DNA of 64,000 bases from Sphaerotilus natans (GTDB lineage Bacteria > Pseudomonadota > Gammaproteobacteria > Burkholderiales > Burkholderiaceae_C), in contig NZ_FTMZ01000018.1 of NCBI RefSeq assembly GCF_900156335.1, positions 33,633 to 97,632 on the forward strand, in the 5' to 3' direction. Position numbers and translations under genes: made by a program. Below, piece by piece: positions 38,859-48,321 of this stretch; the stretch's first letter is position 1, and each line of letters starts with the position of its first letter. The notes under the pieces are model-generated. The model was not told where the DNA came from and made no database searches. It saw only the letters and a list, made by a program, of their open reading frames with translations.

Positions 38859-40076
38859 ATGTTTTCGAGCTCAGGTCATCCATCGTCGCGCCCGCCTGTG
38901 GACGTGCGCGATGACGACGACCTCCATCAGACCCAGATCCAGCGCAGCGTGCGCGACTATCTCGACGAGCCGGCCGACATCGGCCGGGCGGTGGGCAACC
39001 ACACCCGCGAGCTGTTCGTGTCCTGCGAGCCCGCCGAGGCGCTGCAGCAGCAGCTCGAGTTCCTGCGCCCGAGCTACATCGTGCTGCACGACATCGCCAG
39101 CCGGGGCGCGCGGCGCATGCTGCACGCGGTGGCGGCGGCCGCCGGCCAGCCGGTCGAGCGGCTGCATGTGCGCCGGCAAAGCTACGGCACCACGCTGGCG
39201 GGCATCGACCATGTCGACTGTCCCGGCAGCCAGGGCCGGCGGGTGCGGCTCTACAGCACCGACATCGACGCCGACAGCCCGACCCGCGCCGCGCTGACGC
39301 GGGTGCTGCTGTCGCGTGCGACGCTGGCGGTGGTGCTGGTGGGCGACCTGCCGCCGCATGCGCTGGGCGATGCACTGCAGCCGCTGCGCGAGCTGCTCTT
39401 TCATCCGCAGTGGCAGTGCCGGCATCTGCAGCTGATGCCGCTGGCGGCCGGCAGCCATGCGGCGATGACCGGCCTGATCGCCGGCCTGGGGCTGGGCAGC
39501 GGGCTGGACTGCCGGCTGTCGACGCCGGTCAGCCGGCCGGCCGAGGCCTGGACCCTGCTGGGCGAGCGCTGGAACCAGATCGAGCACGCACGCCGCCCGG
39601 ACGGCACCGGCGTGCTGCTGTCGCCCTTCCCGCCCGCCAGCGCCAGCAGCGCGCCGCAGCCGATGCCGCCGACCGGCGCCGATCGCCCGGCCCTGGCCGC
39701 CCAGGCCACGCCGATGGAGCGCTTCGTGCTGGAGCTGCATGCGCTCAGCGGCGTGCAGGCGGCCTGCGTGTTCGACATCGCCACCAGCCGGGTGATCGCG
39801 CATGCCGGCTCGGTCGCACGCGGGCCGGATCTGGCGCGGCGCGGCTCGCTGCTGCTGGCCGCCGGCAACAGCACCCGGCGCCAGCTGCAGATCCCGGGCC
39901 AGGCCGACGAGGTGCTGGTCATGGGCGGCACCGAGGCGCTGGGCGTGCGCACCCTGCTCTCCCAGCCCGGCCTGGCGATGCATCTGGTCTACAGCCCTAC
40001 CCGCACCAGCTGGATGCAGCTGCGCCCGCGGCTGATGGCGCTGGATGCGGCGCTGCCAAGGGCCCCGGTGATCTGA
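38859..40076 (+). CDS. Uncharacterised protein C, paralogue of protein A
   Basis: The 405-residue product is related to protein A (31547): AAAAGQPVERLHVRRQ, RLYSTDIDADS and PQWQCRHLQLMPLAAGS match in order. A shorter proline-rich linker precedes a C-terminal Roadblock-like domain (FVLELHALSGVQAACVFDIA onward). The ATG at 38859 follows CAGGAGA. It is divergent from nadB, as protein A and B are upstream of nadA, so family members border both genes of the quinolinate pathway. Function unknown. Confidence 0.72.
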   Translation: MFSSSGHPSSRPPVDVRDDDDLHQTQIQRSVRDYLDEPADIGRAVGNHTRELFVSCEPAEALQQQLEFLRPSYIVLHDIASRGARRMLHAVAAAAGQPVERLHVRRQSYGTTLAGIDHVDCPGSQGRRVRLYSTDIDADSPTRAALTRVLLSRATLAVVLVGDLPPHALGDALQPLRELLFHPQWQCRHLQLMPLAAGSHAAMTGLIAGLGLGSGLDCRLSTPVSRPAEAWTLLGERWNQIEHARRPDGTGVLLSPFPPASASSAPQPMPPTGADRPALAAQATPMERFVLELHALSGVQAACVFDIATSRVIAHAGSVARGPDLARRGSLLLAAGNSTRRQLQIPGQADEVLVMGGTEALGVRTLLSQPGLAMHLVYSPTRTSWMQLRPRLMALDAALPRAPVI

Positions 40077-40150
40077 GCACGGCGCAGACCGCCCCGCCCC
40101 GGGCTGTCCACCCCCTGGGTACGGGAAGGTACTCGGCCCCTCGCTGATCG

Positions 40151-40174
40151 GACAATCGTCGGTTTTCGATTGTC
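40151..40174. promoter_or_regulatory. Perfect 8-bp dyad upstream of a small secreted protein gene
   Basis: GACAATCG and CGATTGTC flank TCGGTTTT, 25 bases before the ATG at 40199. It may be an operator or, read as RNA, a hairpin in the leader. No T-run follows, so it is not a typical terminator for the upstream gene. Confidence 0.4.
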
Positions 40175-40198
40175 TTCATCAATCACGAGGGAGTTTCC

Positions 40199-40567
40199 AT
40201 GAGAATGATCCGAGCTCTGGCCAGTCTGGGCCTGCTGCTGCCGGCGCTGGTGCTGGCCAAGGACACCGGTCACGCCACCCCGTCGGTGGAACGCATCAAG
40301 CAGGCGATGATCGCCGAGTCCCGGGCGGACTATCCCGGACGCTGCCCCTGCCCGTACGACACCATGCGCAACGGCGCGGCCTGCGGCGGCCGCAGCGCCT
40401 ACAGCCGTCCAGGCGGCAGCTCGCCGCTGTGCCATCCGGGGGACATCACCCCGGCGATGGTGCAGGCGTGGACGGCGCGCCACCGGCCCGCGCCCGTGAC
40501 GCCGGCCGCATCGCAGGCCACGTCGCAAGACGCGACCCAGATCACGGCACCGGAGGCGCTGCAGTGA
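40199..40567 (+). CDS. Small exported cysteine-containing protein, unknown function
   Basis: The 122-residue protein has a clear signal peptide ([20 protein letters not shown]). The mature part carries the compact motif [18 protein letters not shown], then RSAYSRPGG and PLCHPGDI, a pattern I have seen in small proteobacterial hypothetical proteins. Four or five cysteines could form disulfides or bind metal. A threonine/alanine-rich tail follows. It is preceded by GAGGGAG and stands before the restriction operon, but the link is probably only positional. Confidence 0.7.
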   Translation: MRMIRALASLGLLLPALVLAKDTGHATPSVERIKQAMIAESRADYPGRCPCPYDTMRNGAACGGRSAYSRPGGSSPLCHPGDITPAMVQAWTARHRPAPVTPAASQATSQDATQITAPEALQ

Positions 40568-40652
40568 CGCGGTGATGTCGTCCGGCGGCGCGAGAGCAGA
40601 CAATCTGCACCCGAATGCACCATCAGAAAGACATTCAGGGGGAATCGAGCGC

Positions 40653-43070
40653 ATGGACATGGATCTGAGCACGCTGTCCGAGCAGGACATCAGCACCCAG
40701 TTCGTCATTCCGGCCTTGCTGCGGGCCGGCTGGGATCTGCGGCGCCAGGTGCGCGAGCAGGTGAGCTTCACCAAGGGCCGCATCATCGTGCGCGGCCGGC
40801 TGCACACCCGTGGCAACGGGCGGCGTGCCGACATCGTGCTGTACCAGCAGCCGAACCAGCCGATCGCGGTCATCGAGGTCAAGAAGGCCACGCTGGCGGT
40901 CGGCGCCGGCATGCAGCAGGCGCTGGACTATGCCGAGTCGCTGCAGGTGCCCTTTGTCTTCTCGACCAATGGCCGGGGCATCCTGTTCCATGACCGCAGC
41001 GGCACCGGCGGCCCGGGCGAGCCGGTGGAGACCGAGCTGGGCCTGGACGCCTTCCCGACGCCGCAGGAGCTCTGGCGGCGCTGGTGCCTGTGGCGTGGCC
41101 TGGACGACGCCCAGCAGGCCCGTGCCGTGGCGCCCTATCACGACGACGGCAGCGGCCGCGCACCGCGCTACTACCAGCTCAACGCCATCAACCGCACCGT
41201 CGAGGCGGTGGTGCGCGGGCAGGACCGCATCCTGCTGGTCATGGCCACCGGCACTGGCAAGACCTACACCGCCTTCCAGATCATCTGGCGGCTGTGGAAG
41301 AGCGGGCAGAAGAAACGCATCCTGTTCCTGGCCGACCGCAACATCCTGGTCGACCAGACCCGCACCAACGACTTCAAGCCCTTCGGCGCGGCGATGACCA
41401 AGATCACCGGCCGCAGGATCGACAAGAGCTACGAGATCTACCTCTCGCTCTACCAGGCGGTCACCGGCACCGACGAGGCGAGCAACATCTACCGGCAGTT
41501 CTCGCCCGACTTCTTCGATCTGGTGGTGATCGACGAATGCCACCGCGGCAGCGCGGCCGAGGACTCGGCCTGGCGCGACATCCTCGACCACTTCGCCGGC
41601 GCCACCCACATCGGCCTGACCGCCACGCCGAAGGAGACGCGCGATGTCTCCAGCCTGGGCTACTTCGGCGAGCCGGTCTACAGCTACAGCCTGAAGCAGG
41701 GCATCGACGACGGCTTCCTCGCGCCCTACAAGGTGGTGCGCATCGACCTCGACCGCGACCTGCAGGGCTGGCGCCCGCCCAAAGGCATGCTCGACCGCAG
41801 CGGCCAGGTGATCGAGGACCGCATCTACAACCTGAAGGACATGGACCGCGCCCTGGTGCTGGACGCGCGCACCGATCTGGTCGCCAGGAAGATCACCGAG
41901 TTCCTGCAGGCCACCGACCCGATGCAGAAGACCATCGTGTTCTGCAGCGACATCGACCACGCCGAGCGCATGCGCCAGGCGCTGGTGAACCTCAACCCCG
42001 AGCGGGTGCGCGCCAACCGCAAGTACGTCATGCGCATCACCGGCGACGATGTCGAGGGCAAGGCCGAGCTGGACAACTTCATCGACCCCGAGCAGCCGTA
42101 TCCGGTCATCGCCACCACCAGCAAGCTGATGACCACCGGGGTGGACGCGCAGACCTGCAAGCTGATCGTGCTGGACCAGCACATCCAGTCGATGACCGAG
42201 TTCAAGCAGATCATCGGCCGGGGCACGCGCATCAACGAGGACCACGGCAAGTTCTGGTTCACGATCATGGACTTCAAGAAGGCGACCGAGCTGTTCGCCG
42301 ATCCGGCCTTCGACGGCGATCCGGTGGCGGTCTTCGAGCCCGGCCCCGGCGATCCGGTCACGCCGCCGGACGAGCCGCCCGCCGGCATGCCGGACGGCAG
42401 CGGCCCGGCGGCGCCCTCACCGTCGCCCGATGGCGGGTTTCCGGATGGCGGCGATGGGGACGGCACGGGCGCGGGCGCGGGCGAAGGCCGCCGCGTCAAG
42501 TACCGCGTCGGCGCCGATCAGGTCAGCGTGCAGATCGTGGCCGAGCGGGTGCAGTACTACGGCAGCGACGGCCGGCTCGTCACCGAGAGCCTGCGCGACT
42601 ACACCCGCTCGTGCGTCAAGAAGCAGTTCGCCTCGCTGGACGACTTCCTGCGCCGCTGGAACGACGCCGAGCAGAAGAAGGCGGTCATCGACGAGCTGGC
42701 CGCGCAGGGCGTGATCTGGGAGGCGCTGCAGGAGGACGTGGCGGCCAAGGGCGGCGGCACGGCGCTCGATCCCTTCGATCTGGTCTGCCACGTCGCCTTC
42801 GACCGCCCGCCGCTGACCCGGCGCGAGCGCGCCGACAGCGTGAGAAAGCGCGACTACTTCGCCCGCTACCAGGGCACGGCGCGGCAGGTGCTCGAAGCGC
42901 TGCTCGACAAGTACGCCGACACCGGCGTCGAGCCGATCGAGGACCTGAAAATCCTGCAGATGCCGCCGTTCAGCCAGATCGGTGCGCCGCTCGAGCTGGT
43001 GGGTGCCTTCGGCGGCAAGAAGCAATACACACAAGCCATCCAGGACCTGGAGGTCCAGCTGTACGCATGA
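40653..43070 (+). CDS. hsdR: Type I restriction enzyme, R subunit
   Basis: HsdR cuts DNA after ATP-driven translocation in a type I complex. The 805-residue product has the PD-(D/E)xK nuclease motif [10 protein letters not shown] (Glu75, Lys77), Walker [10 protein letters not shown], the DEAD-box-like [10 protein letters not shown], and helicase motif [12 protein letters not shown]. The GRGTRINED motif VI follows. A glycine/proline-rich linker around residues 565-610 precedes the C-terminal region that contacts HsdM. The ATG at 40653 (MDMDLSTLS) follows AGGGGGA. It overlaps the HNH gene by 4 bases. Confidence 0.95.
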   Translation: MDMDLSTLSEQDISTQFVIPALLRAGWDLRRQVREQVSFTKGRIIVRGRLHTRGNGRRADIVLYQQPNQPIAVIEVKKATLAVGAGMQQALDYAESLQVPFVFSTNGRGILFHDRSGTGGPGEPVETELGLDAFPTPQELWRRWCLWRGLDDAQQARAVAPYHDDGSGRAPRYYQLNAINRTVEAVVRGQDRILLVMATGTGKTYTAFQIIWRLWKSGQKKRILFLADRNILVDQTRTNDFKPFGAAMTKITGRRIDKSYEIYLSLYQAVTGTDEASNIYRQFSPDFFDLVVIDECHRGSAAEDSAWRDILDHFAGATHIGLTATPKETRDVSSLGYFGEPVYSYSLKQGIDDGFLAPYKVVRIDLDRDLQGWRPPKGMLDRSGQVIEDRIYNLKDMDRALVLDARTDLVARKITEFLQATDPMQKTIVFCSDIDHAERMRQALVNLNPERVRANRKYVMRITGDDVEGKAELDNFIDPEQPYPVIATTSKLMTTGVDAQTCKLIVLDQHIQSMTEFKQIIGRGTRINEDHGKFWFTIMDFKKATELFADPAFDGDPVAVFEPGPGDPVTPPDEPPAGMPDGSGPAAPSPSPDGGFPDGGDGDGTGAGAGEGRRVKYRVGADQVSVQIVAERVQYYGSDGRLVTESLRDYTRSCVKKQFASLDDFLRRWNDAEQKKAVIDELAAQGVIWEALQEDVAAKGGGTALDPFDLVCHVAFDRPPLTRRERADSVRKRDYFARYQGTARQVLEALLDKYADTGVEPIEDLKILQMPPFSQIGAPLELVGAFGGKKQYTQAIQDLEVQLYA

Positions 43071-43930
43071 CGAAGTCTCTCGATAACCACACGCTCCGAG
43101 CGGCGCTGCTCGCCCGCGGATTCATCGATGTCACCAGCGCTGATCGTTCGACGAAATCATGGCGCCTGCATCACCCCAGGATGCGCCATTGGGTGTCCAT
43201 CAAGTTGGCCAGCGACACCGCGCGGCCGATGTCGGCCGCCCCCCTCGTCATTCACCCGGACGACGCGGCCCAGGTCCTGCGCAGTGCAGAAGCACGGGCC
43301 GTGCTGACCTTCGAGAGTCAGCCCTACAAGGGCAGCAGCACGATCTACGACGGGACACCGGGTCGCGCGCTGTCCTTGCCCGACGAACGGGCGGTCGATG
43401 CCTTCGTCGCGGCCGTGACCGAGCCGGTGGCCTGTCCCACGGTATGTCCCGCAGCCGGCGCGGCATCTTCGCCAGAGGCGGTACTCCTGGCGGCTGCCGC
43501 GCAAGAACTCGACACGGAGCCCGGTGCGCATGACCTTGCGGCGACGACCCGCCAGGCATTGATCGAGGCCCGCATCGGACAGGGGCAGTTTCGCCAGAAC
43601 ATGCTGCGCCTGTGGGAGCACCGCTGCGCCGTCACGGGATGCGCCATCGAGGCCGTCCTGGTGGCTTCTCATGCCGTGGCCTGGAAGGACAACGCCGATC
43701 CCGCCGTGCGGCTGGATCCGTACAACGGCCTGCTCCTGGCTGCCTCGATCGATCGGCTGTTCGATCGTGGGCTGATCAGCTTTGCGGACGACGGCGCGCT
43801 GCTTCGCCAGCCCGGCCTGTCGGCTTCCGAACTCGCCCTGCTGGGGCTGCAGCCCGATGCCCGGCTGCGTGCCGTGCATGAACGGCACAAGACCTACCTC
43901 CGCGCCCACCGCGCCCGCCACGGTTTCTGA
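43067..43930 (+). CDS. HNH_2-type endonuclease inside the type I operon
   Basis: The 287-residue protein starts in an ATGA overlap with hsdR. Its C-terminal part is an HNH_2-like nuclease domain: [12 protein letters not shown], then [10 protein letters not shown] and [19 protein letters not shown]. Histidine and asparagine match the HNH consensus, and two cysteines precede it. The N-terminal 150 residues are unfamiliar and may bind DNA. hsdM follows after 8 bases, so it is part of the R-HNH-M-S operon. It may be an accessory nuclease or a separate anti-phage component. Confidence 0.85.
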   Translation: MTKSLDNHTLRAALLARGFIDVTSADRSTKSWRLHHPRMRHWVSIKLASDTARPMSAAPLVIHPDDAAQVLRSAEARAVLTFESQPYKGSSTIYDGTPGRALSLPDERAVDAFVAAVTEPVACPTVCPAAGAASSPEAVLLAAAAQELDTEPGAHDLAATTRQALIEARIGQGQFRQNMLRLWEHRCAVTGCAIEAVLVASHAVAWKDNADPAVRLDPYNGLLLAASIDRLFDRGLISFADDGALLRQPGLSASELALLGLQPDARLRAVHERHKTYLRAHRARHGF

Positions 43931-43938
43931 TCTTTCCC

Positions 43939-45393
43939 ATGTCCATCACCAGTTCCATCAAATCCATCCAGGACATCATGCGCAAGGACGTCGGCGTCGA
44001 CGGCGATGCGCAGCGCATCGGGCAGCTTGTCTGGATGCTGTTCCTGAAGGTCTTCGATGACCGCGAGACGGAATGGGAGCTGTTCGACGACGACTACCGC
44101 TCGCCGCTGCCCCAGGCCTACCGCTGGCGCAACTGGGCCGCCGACGCCGAGGGCCTGACGGGCGAGGCGCTGATGAGCTTCGTCGACAACGAGCTGTTCC
44201 CGACGCTGCAGCATCTGGGCGAGGGCGACGCCGAGCTGCGGCCGGTGGCGCGGGTGATCCGCGGCGTGTTCGAGGACGCCTACAACTACATGAAGTCCGG
44301 GCAGCTGCTGCGCCAGGTGCTCAACAAGATCGAGGAGGCGGTGGACTTCAACAAGGCCCAGGAGCGCCACGCCTTCGGCGACATGTACGAGCAGCTGCTG
44401 CGCGATCTGCAGAACGCGGGCAACGCGGGCGAGTTCTACACGCCGCGGCCGGTGACCGAGTTCATGGTGCGCCGGGTGGACCCGAAGCTGCACGAGAAGG
44501 TGATGGACCCGGCCTGCGGCACGGGCGGCTTCCTCACCTGCGCCATCGAGCACAAGCGCGCGCGCTACGTGAAGACGCCCGAGGACGAGGCGGTGCTGCA
44601 GGCCAGCGTCTTTGGCGTGGAGAAGAAGCCGCTGCCGCACCTGCTGGCCACGACGAACATGATCCTGCACGGCATCGAGGTGCCGAGCCAGATCCGCCAC
44701 GACAACACGCTGGCGCGGCCGCTGATCAGCTGGGGGCCGGGCGAGCGGGTGGACTGCATCGTCGCCAATCCGCCGTTCGGCGGCATGGAGGAAGACGGCA
44801 TCGAGGGCAACTTCCCCGCCACCTTCCGCACCCGCGAGACGGCCGATCTGTTCATGGTGCTGATCATGCATCTGCTGAAAACCGGCGGCCGCGCGGCGGT
44901 GGTGCTGCCCGACGGCTTCCTGTTCGGCGAGGGCATCAAGAGCCGCATCAAGGAGAAGTTGCTGACCGAGTGCAATCTGCACACCGTGGTGCGGCTGCCC
45001 AATGGCGTGTTCAACCCCTACACCGGCATCAAGACCAACCTGCTGTTCTTCACCAAGGGCGAGCCCACGACGGAGGTCTGGTTCTACGAGCACCCGTATC
45101 CGGCAGGGGTGAAGAACTATTCCAAGACGCGGCCGATGCGCGTCGAGGAATTCGCCACCGAGGAGGCCTGGTGGGGCGACCGCCAGGAGACGCCGCAGGC
45201 CTGGAAAGTCGGCATCGACGAGATCCGCGCCCGCAACTGGAACCTCGACTGCAAGAACCCGCACGTCGGCGAGCAGGAAACCCACGACCCCGAGGTGCTG
45301 CTGGCCGATTACCGCCAGATTCAGGCCGAGATCGCGGACCTGCAGGCGCAATTGAAGGCGGCGCTGGCGGCTGCGTTGGAGCGGGGCGAATGA
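43939..45393 (+). CDS. hsdM: Type I modification methylase, M subunit
   Basis: HsdM methylates adenine at the sites recognised by HsdS. The 484-residue protein has an N-terminal helical domain and the N6-adenine methylase motifs: VMDPACGTGGF (motif I, SAM binding) and IVANPPFGG (motif IV, catalytic NPPF). GEFYTPRPVTEFMVR precedes motif I as in type I enzymes. The start ATG at 43939 is 8 bases after the HNH stop. Its stop overlaps hsdS by 4 bases. Confidence 0.96.
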   Translation: MSITSSIKSIQDIMRKDVGVDGDAQRIGQLVWMLFLKVFDDRETEWELFDDDYRSPLPQAYRWRNWAADAEGLTGEALMSFVDNELFPTLQHLGEGDAELRPVARVIRGVFEDAYNYMKSGQLLRQVLNKIEEAVDFNKAQERHAFGDMYEQLLRDLQNAGNAGEFYTPRPVTEFMVRRVDPKLHEKVMDPACGTGGFLTCAIEHKRARYVKTPEDEAVLQASVFGVEKKPLPHLLATTNMILHGIEVPSQIRHDNTLARPLISWGPGERVDCIVANPPFGGMEEDGIEGNFPATFRTRETADLFMVLIMHLLKTGGRAAVVLPDGFLFGEGIKSRIKEKLLTECNLHTVVRLPNGVFNPYTGIKTNLLFFTKGEPTTEVWFYEHPYPAGVKNYSKTRPMRVEEFATEEAWWGDRQETPQAWKVGIDEIRARNWNLDCKNPHVGEQETHDPEVLLADYRQIQAEIADLQAQLKAALAAALERGE

Positions 45394-46850
45394 GCGCGCT
45401 GATCACGCCATGCCTGCCGCTGCTGGCCGATGCGCCTGACGGGATCAAGAAGCTGCGCGGGTTGATTCTGGATCTGGCAGTGGGTGGTCGCCTGCTTTGG
45501 GCCGAAGGAGTGGGAGCTTTTGATAGTCCGAAGCGCGCGTTACGCACGCTCGTTGACCCATCGCGGCCGATTACTTATGGCGTACTGAAACCTGGTCTAG
45601 ATGTTTCGGATGGCGTCAGATTGGTGAAGACAGAAAACGTCTTTTTCAATAAGGTAGTACCCAACTTCAGAAGTCGCATCTCTACTGCCTTGGATGAAGA
45701 ATATAAGAGAACTCGACTTCGCGGCGGCGAAGTGCTGGTGACCTTGGTTGGCAGCATAGGTAGGTGCGCTATCGCCACCGCAGACTTGGCTGGCGCAAAT
45801 CTTTCACGGTCCGTCGGGCTCATTGCCCTGAGTCCTGAAGTCGATGCTCAATACCTTGTCTATGTACTTACCTCGTTGATCAATGAGGAATTCATCGAAA
45901 TTAGTTGCAGCGGCACCGCTCAAAAAGTATTAAATGTGGGCACCCTCAATAATTTGGAGGTGCCGCTCCCTTCGTTAGCAGAACAACACCGCATCGTCGC
46001 CAAGGTCGATGAACTGATGGCCCTGTGCGACCGGCTGGAAGCGCGGCAGCAGGACGCCGAGGCCGCGCACGCCCGGCTGGTGCAGGCGCTGCTCGACAGC
46101 CTCACGCAGGCGCGCGATGCGCAGGAGTTTCAGGCGGGGTGGGAGCGGTTGGCGGGGGAGTTTTCTTCGATTTTCTCCACTGAGAGTAGTATTGCAGCAT
46201 TACGCCAAACCATCATGTCTCTCGCTATGCGGGGATACCTGACCCAAGGCGCAGATCACGTAGCAAAAGTTTTATCCTTGTCCGATCTCACAACAAAAAT
46301 CACCGACGGCACACACAAAACACCAAATTATGTTTCATCCGGCGTAAAATTTTTGTCCGCCAAAAATGTCCGAACCGGCATTCTTGATATGCAGGAATGC
46401 CGATATATCAGTGAAGCTGAGCATATTGAGCTGACCAAACGCTGTCGCCCAGAAATAGGTGACATCCTACTTTCAAAGAGTGGATCTATCGGAACAGCGG
46501 TCATAGTAAAAGACGATGAGCCCTTCAGTATTTTTGAGAGTCTGGCACTTCTAAAAACTGATCATGGCAAAGTTCTTGCTGATTATTTGCAGCTCGCAGT
46601 GCAGGAAGCGTGTTTACGACTAGATGATACGCACGTCAAGGGCGTGGGCGTCAAACATCTGCATTTGAATGTAATTCGTAGGATTGAGGTTTATACCCCC
46701 ACACTGGATATGCAGCGCCGCATCGTCGCCAAAGTCTCCGAACTCCTCGCCCTGTGCGATCAGCTCAAGGCGCGGATTGCGGCGGGGCGGGTCAAGCAGG
46801 CGCAGCTGGCCGAGGCGCTGGTGAAGCAGGCGGTGGCGGCAGCGGGCTGA
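45390..46850 (+). CDS. hsdS: Type I specificity subunit, two target-recognition domains
   Basis: The 486-residue HsdS has the standard two-TRD layout. TRD1 occupies about 60-190 and TRD2 about 290-430. Both are bracketed by the helical spacers AEQHRIVAKVDELMALCDRLEARQ and RRIVAKVSELLALCDQLKARI, which are repeats of each other (only short parts cited). The DNA for both TRDs (about 45520-45960 and 46170-46700) is visibly poorer in GC than the rest, a common sign of exchange by recombination. It closes the operon. Confidence 0.95.
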   Translation: MSALITPCLPLLADAPDGIKKLRGLILDLAVGGRLLWAEGVGAFDSPKRALRTLVDPSRPITYGVLKPGLDVSDGVRLVKTENVFFNKVVPNFRSRISTALDEEYKRTRLRGGEVLVTLVGSIGRCAIATADLAGANLSRSVGLIALSPEVDAQYLVYVLTSLINEEFIEISCSGTAQKVLNVGTLNNLEVPLPSLAEQHRIVAKVDELMALCDRLEARQQDAEAAHARLVQALLDSLTQARDAQEFQAGWERLAGEFSSIFSTESSIAALRQTIMSLAMRGYLTQGADHVAKVLSLSDLTTKITDGTHKTPNYVSSGVKFLSAKNVRTGILDMQECRYISEAEHIELTKRCRPEIGDILLSKSGSIGTAVIVKDDEPFSIFESLALLKTDHGKVLADYLQLAVQEACLRLDDTHVKGVGVKHLHLNVIRRIEVYTPTLDMQRRIVAKVSELLALCDQLKARIAAGRVKQAQLAEALVKQAVAAAG

Positions 46851-46860
46851 CAGAAAGCCG

Positions 46861-46899
46861 AAAGGGCCCGCCCCCTTCGCGGGAGCGGACCCTTTTTCT
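46861..46899 (+). terminator. Intrinsic terminator of the hsd operon
   Basis: Starting 11 bases after the hsdS stop, a GC-rich hairpin pairs AAAGGG-CCGC with GCGG-CCCTTT around a TTCG loop and is followed by five T. The inner pairing has mismatches but the overall shape is typical. Confidence 0.8.
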
Positions 46900-46943
46900 T
46901 GGGGCGGTGCAGCAGCCCGCCCCCAGGCCGACAGCGGGCGGCC

Positions 46944-47162
46944 TCAGCCTTGGCTGCTGGTCGCCTGCATCGCCTTGCGCAGGCTCAGCGGGCGCATGTC
47001 GGTCCACACTTCCTTGATGTAGTCGAGGCACTCGGCCTTCAGACCCTGCTTGCCCTCGTCGCGCCAGCCCGGCGCATTCAGGCGGTCAGCCGGCCAGATC
47101 GAATACATCTCTTCCTGATTGACCACCACTTTGTAGAGGGTCGGGTCTTCGTTGTCGCTCAT
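46944..47162 (-). CDS. MbtH-like protein, orphan
   Basis: The 72-residue protein fits the MbtH family: VVNQEEMYSIWPADRLNAPG, then CLDYIKEVWTDMRPLSLR, with the conserved tryptophans and the PLSLR ending. MbtH proteins bind and stimulate adenylation domains of nonribosomal peptide synthetases. No NRPS gene lies in this window, so its partner must be elsewhere. It converges on hsdS and is read towards it. The start at 47162 follows a weak GAGAGACTC box. Confidence 0.92.
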   Translation of the reverse strand: MSDNEDPTLYKVVVNQEEMYSIWPADRLNAPGWRDEGKQGLKAECLDYIKEVWTDMRPLSLRKAMQATSSQG

Positions 47163-47273
47163 GGAGTCTCTCCTCGGGCCAATGGGGCAAGAAAGACCCA
47201 TGCTAGGAGGAATGAGGGCGATTTTCCATATCCGGAAACGGACTGGTACAGACTGAGCGGCCCCACAAAGGCC

Positions 47274-47306
47274 AACGGGTTAGACCCTTGTGAGGTCTAA
47301 CCCGTT
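47274..47306 (-). terminator. Perfect 12-bp inverted repeat after tRNA-Pro
   Basis: AACGGGTTAGAC (47274-47285) and its exact complement GTCTAACCCGTT (47295-47306) enclose a 9-base loop, beginning 9 bases beyond the 3' end of the tRNA gene on the minus strand. It should terminate or protect the transcript end of the thrS-merR operon. No strong T-run follows. Confidence 0.6.
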
Positions 47307-47314
47307 GATTTCAT

Positions 47315-47392
<78 letters not shown>

Positions 47393-47458
47393 CTGCTGAG
47401 AAAGAAATTATAGGATGAATTGCGCGATGGAGTCCAGCATTTCGAGCGATTTTTTTGA

Positions 47459-47890
47459 TCAGCCCAGCAAGGCCCGGATCGCCAGCAGCTCGGCGCGCAA
47501 TTCCTGCGGGGTCAGCGGGCCGGTCGAGGGCTCGGGCAGGACCGGCAGAGGCGCCAGGTCGGCGGCCGGCGGATCGACCGGGGCCAGGGCCTCGTCCAGA
47601 TCCTGCTCGTCCTCGAGGGCGCGGATCGCGCCGGGGCCCAGCTCGGCCAGCCGGTTGCGCGCGCCGCTGATGGTGAAGCCCTGCTCGTAGAGCAGCTCGC
47701 GGATGCGGCGCACCAGCAGCACCTCGTGGTGCTGGTAGTAGCGCCGGTTGCCGCGCCGCTTGACCGGGCGCAGCTGCGCGAACTCCTGCTCCCAGTAGCG
47801 CAGCACATGCGGCTTGACGCCGCACAGCTCGCTGACTTCGCCGATCGTGAAATAGCGCTTCGGCGGGATGGCGGGCAGGTTGTTTTCCAT
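47459..47890 (-). CDS. MerR-family regulator downstream of ihfA
   Basis: The 143-residue protein has the MerR winged helix at about 12-80: YFTIGEVSELCGVKPHVLRY and WEQEFAQL, followed by NRRYYQHHEVLLVRRIRELL. A short acidic and proline-rich tail replaces an effector domain, and no metal-binding cysteine cluster is seen. A MerR gene after ihfA is conserved in betaproteobacteria, but its target is not known. It lies between ihfA and tRNA-Pro. Confidence 0.92.
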   Translation of the reverse strand: MENNLPAIPPKRYFTIGEVSELCGVKPHVLRYWEQEFAQLRPVKRRGNRRYYQHHEVLLVRRIRELLYEQGFTISGARNRLAELGPGAIRALEDEQDLDEALAPVDPPAADLAPLPVLPEPSTGPLTPQELRAELLAIRALLG

Positions 47891-47925
47891 TCCGGATCAA
47901 CGGGTTCGGAGACAGTCCTGAGACT

Positions 47926-48288
47926 TTACTCCGAGTCCCCATCGCCGGGGGCATCGCCCTGCACCGCGTCCTTGAGCTTGTGGCTGGCGTGAAAGGTGAC
48001 GACCTTGCGCGCCTCGATCGGGATCGACTCGCCGGTGCGCGGGTTGCGGCCCGGGCGCGGCGCCTTGCGCCGCACCTGGAAGTTGCCGAAGCCGGAGAGC
48101 TTGACCTCCTCGCCACGCGCGAGCGAGGCGTGCATGAACTCGAAGAAGGCCTCGACCATGTCCTTGGACTCGCGCTTGTTCAGGCCGAGCCGCTCGAAGA
48201 GCAGTTCGGCCAGCTCGGCCTTGGTCAGCGTCGGGGTCTCGATCGAGACGACGCGGGCGGGCACGGGATCGTGGTCGTCGATGGGCAT
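47926..48288 (-). CDS. ihfA: Integration host factor alpha subunit
   Basis: IHF bends DNA at specific sites. The 120-residue protein has the HU/IHF fold with [20 protein letters not shown] and the signature [19 protein letters not shown] in the DNA-binding arm region. It has an N-terminal extension of about 18 residues and a short acidic C-terminal tail relative to the E. coli protein. It follows pheT as in many proteobacteria. IHF may also assist the sigma-54 promoter at 15.2 kb. Confidence 0.95.
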   Translation of the reverse strand: MPIDDHDPVPARVVSIETPTLTKAELAELLFERLGLNKRESKDMVEAFFEFMHASLARGEEVKLSGFGNFQVRRKAPRPGRNPRTGESIPIEARKVVTFHASHKLKDAVQGDAPGDGDSE

Positions 48289-48321
48289 TCGGTCTCCTGG
48301 CGGCTCACAGCATCATCGGTC

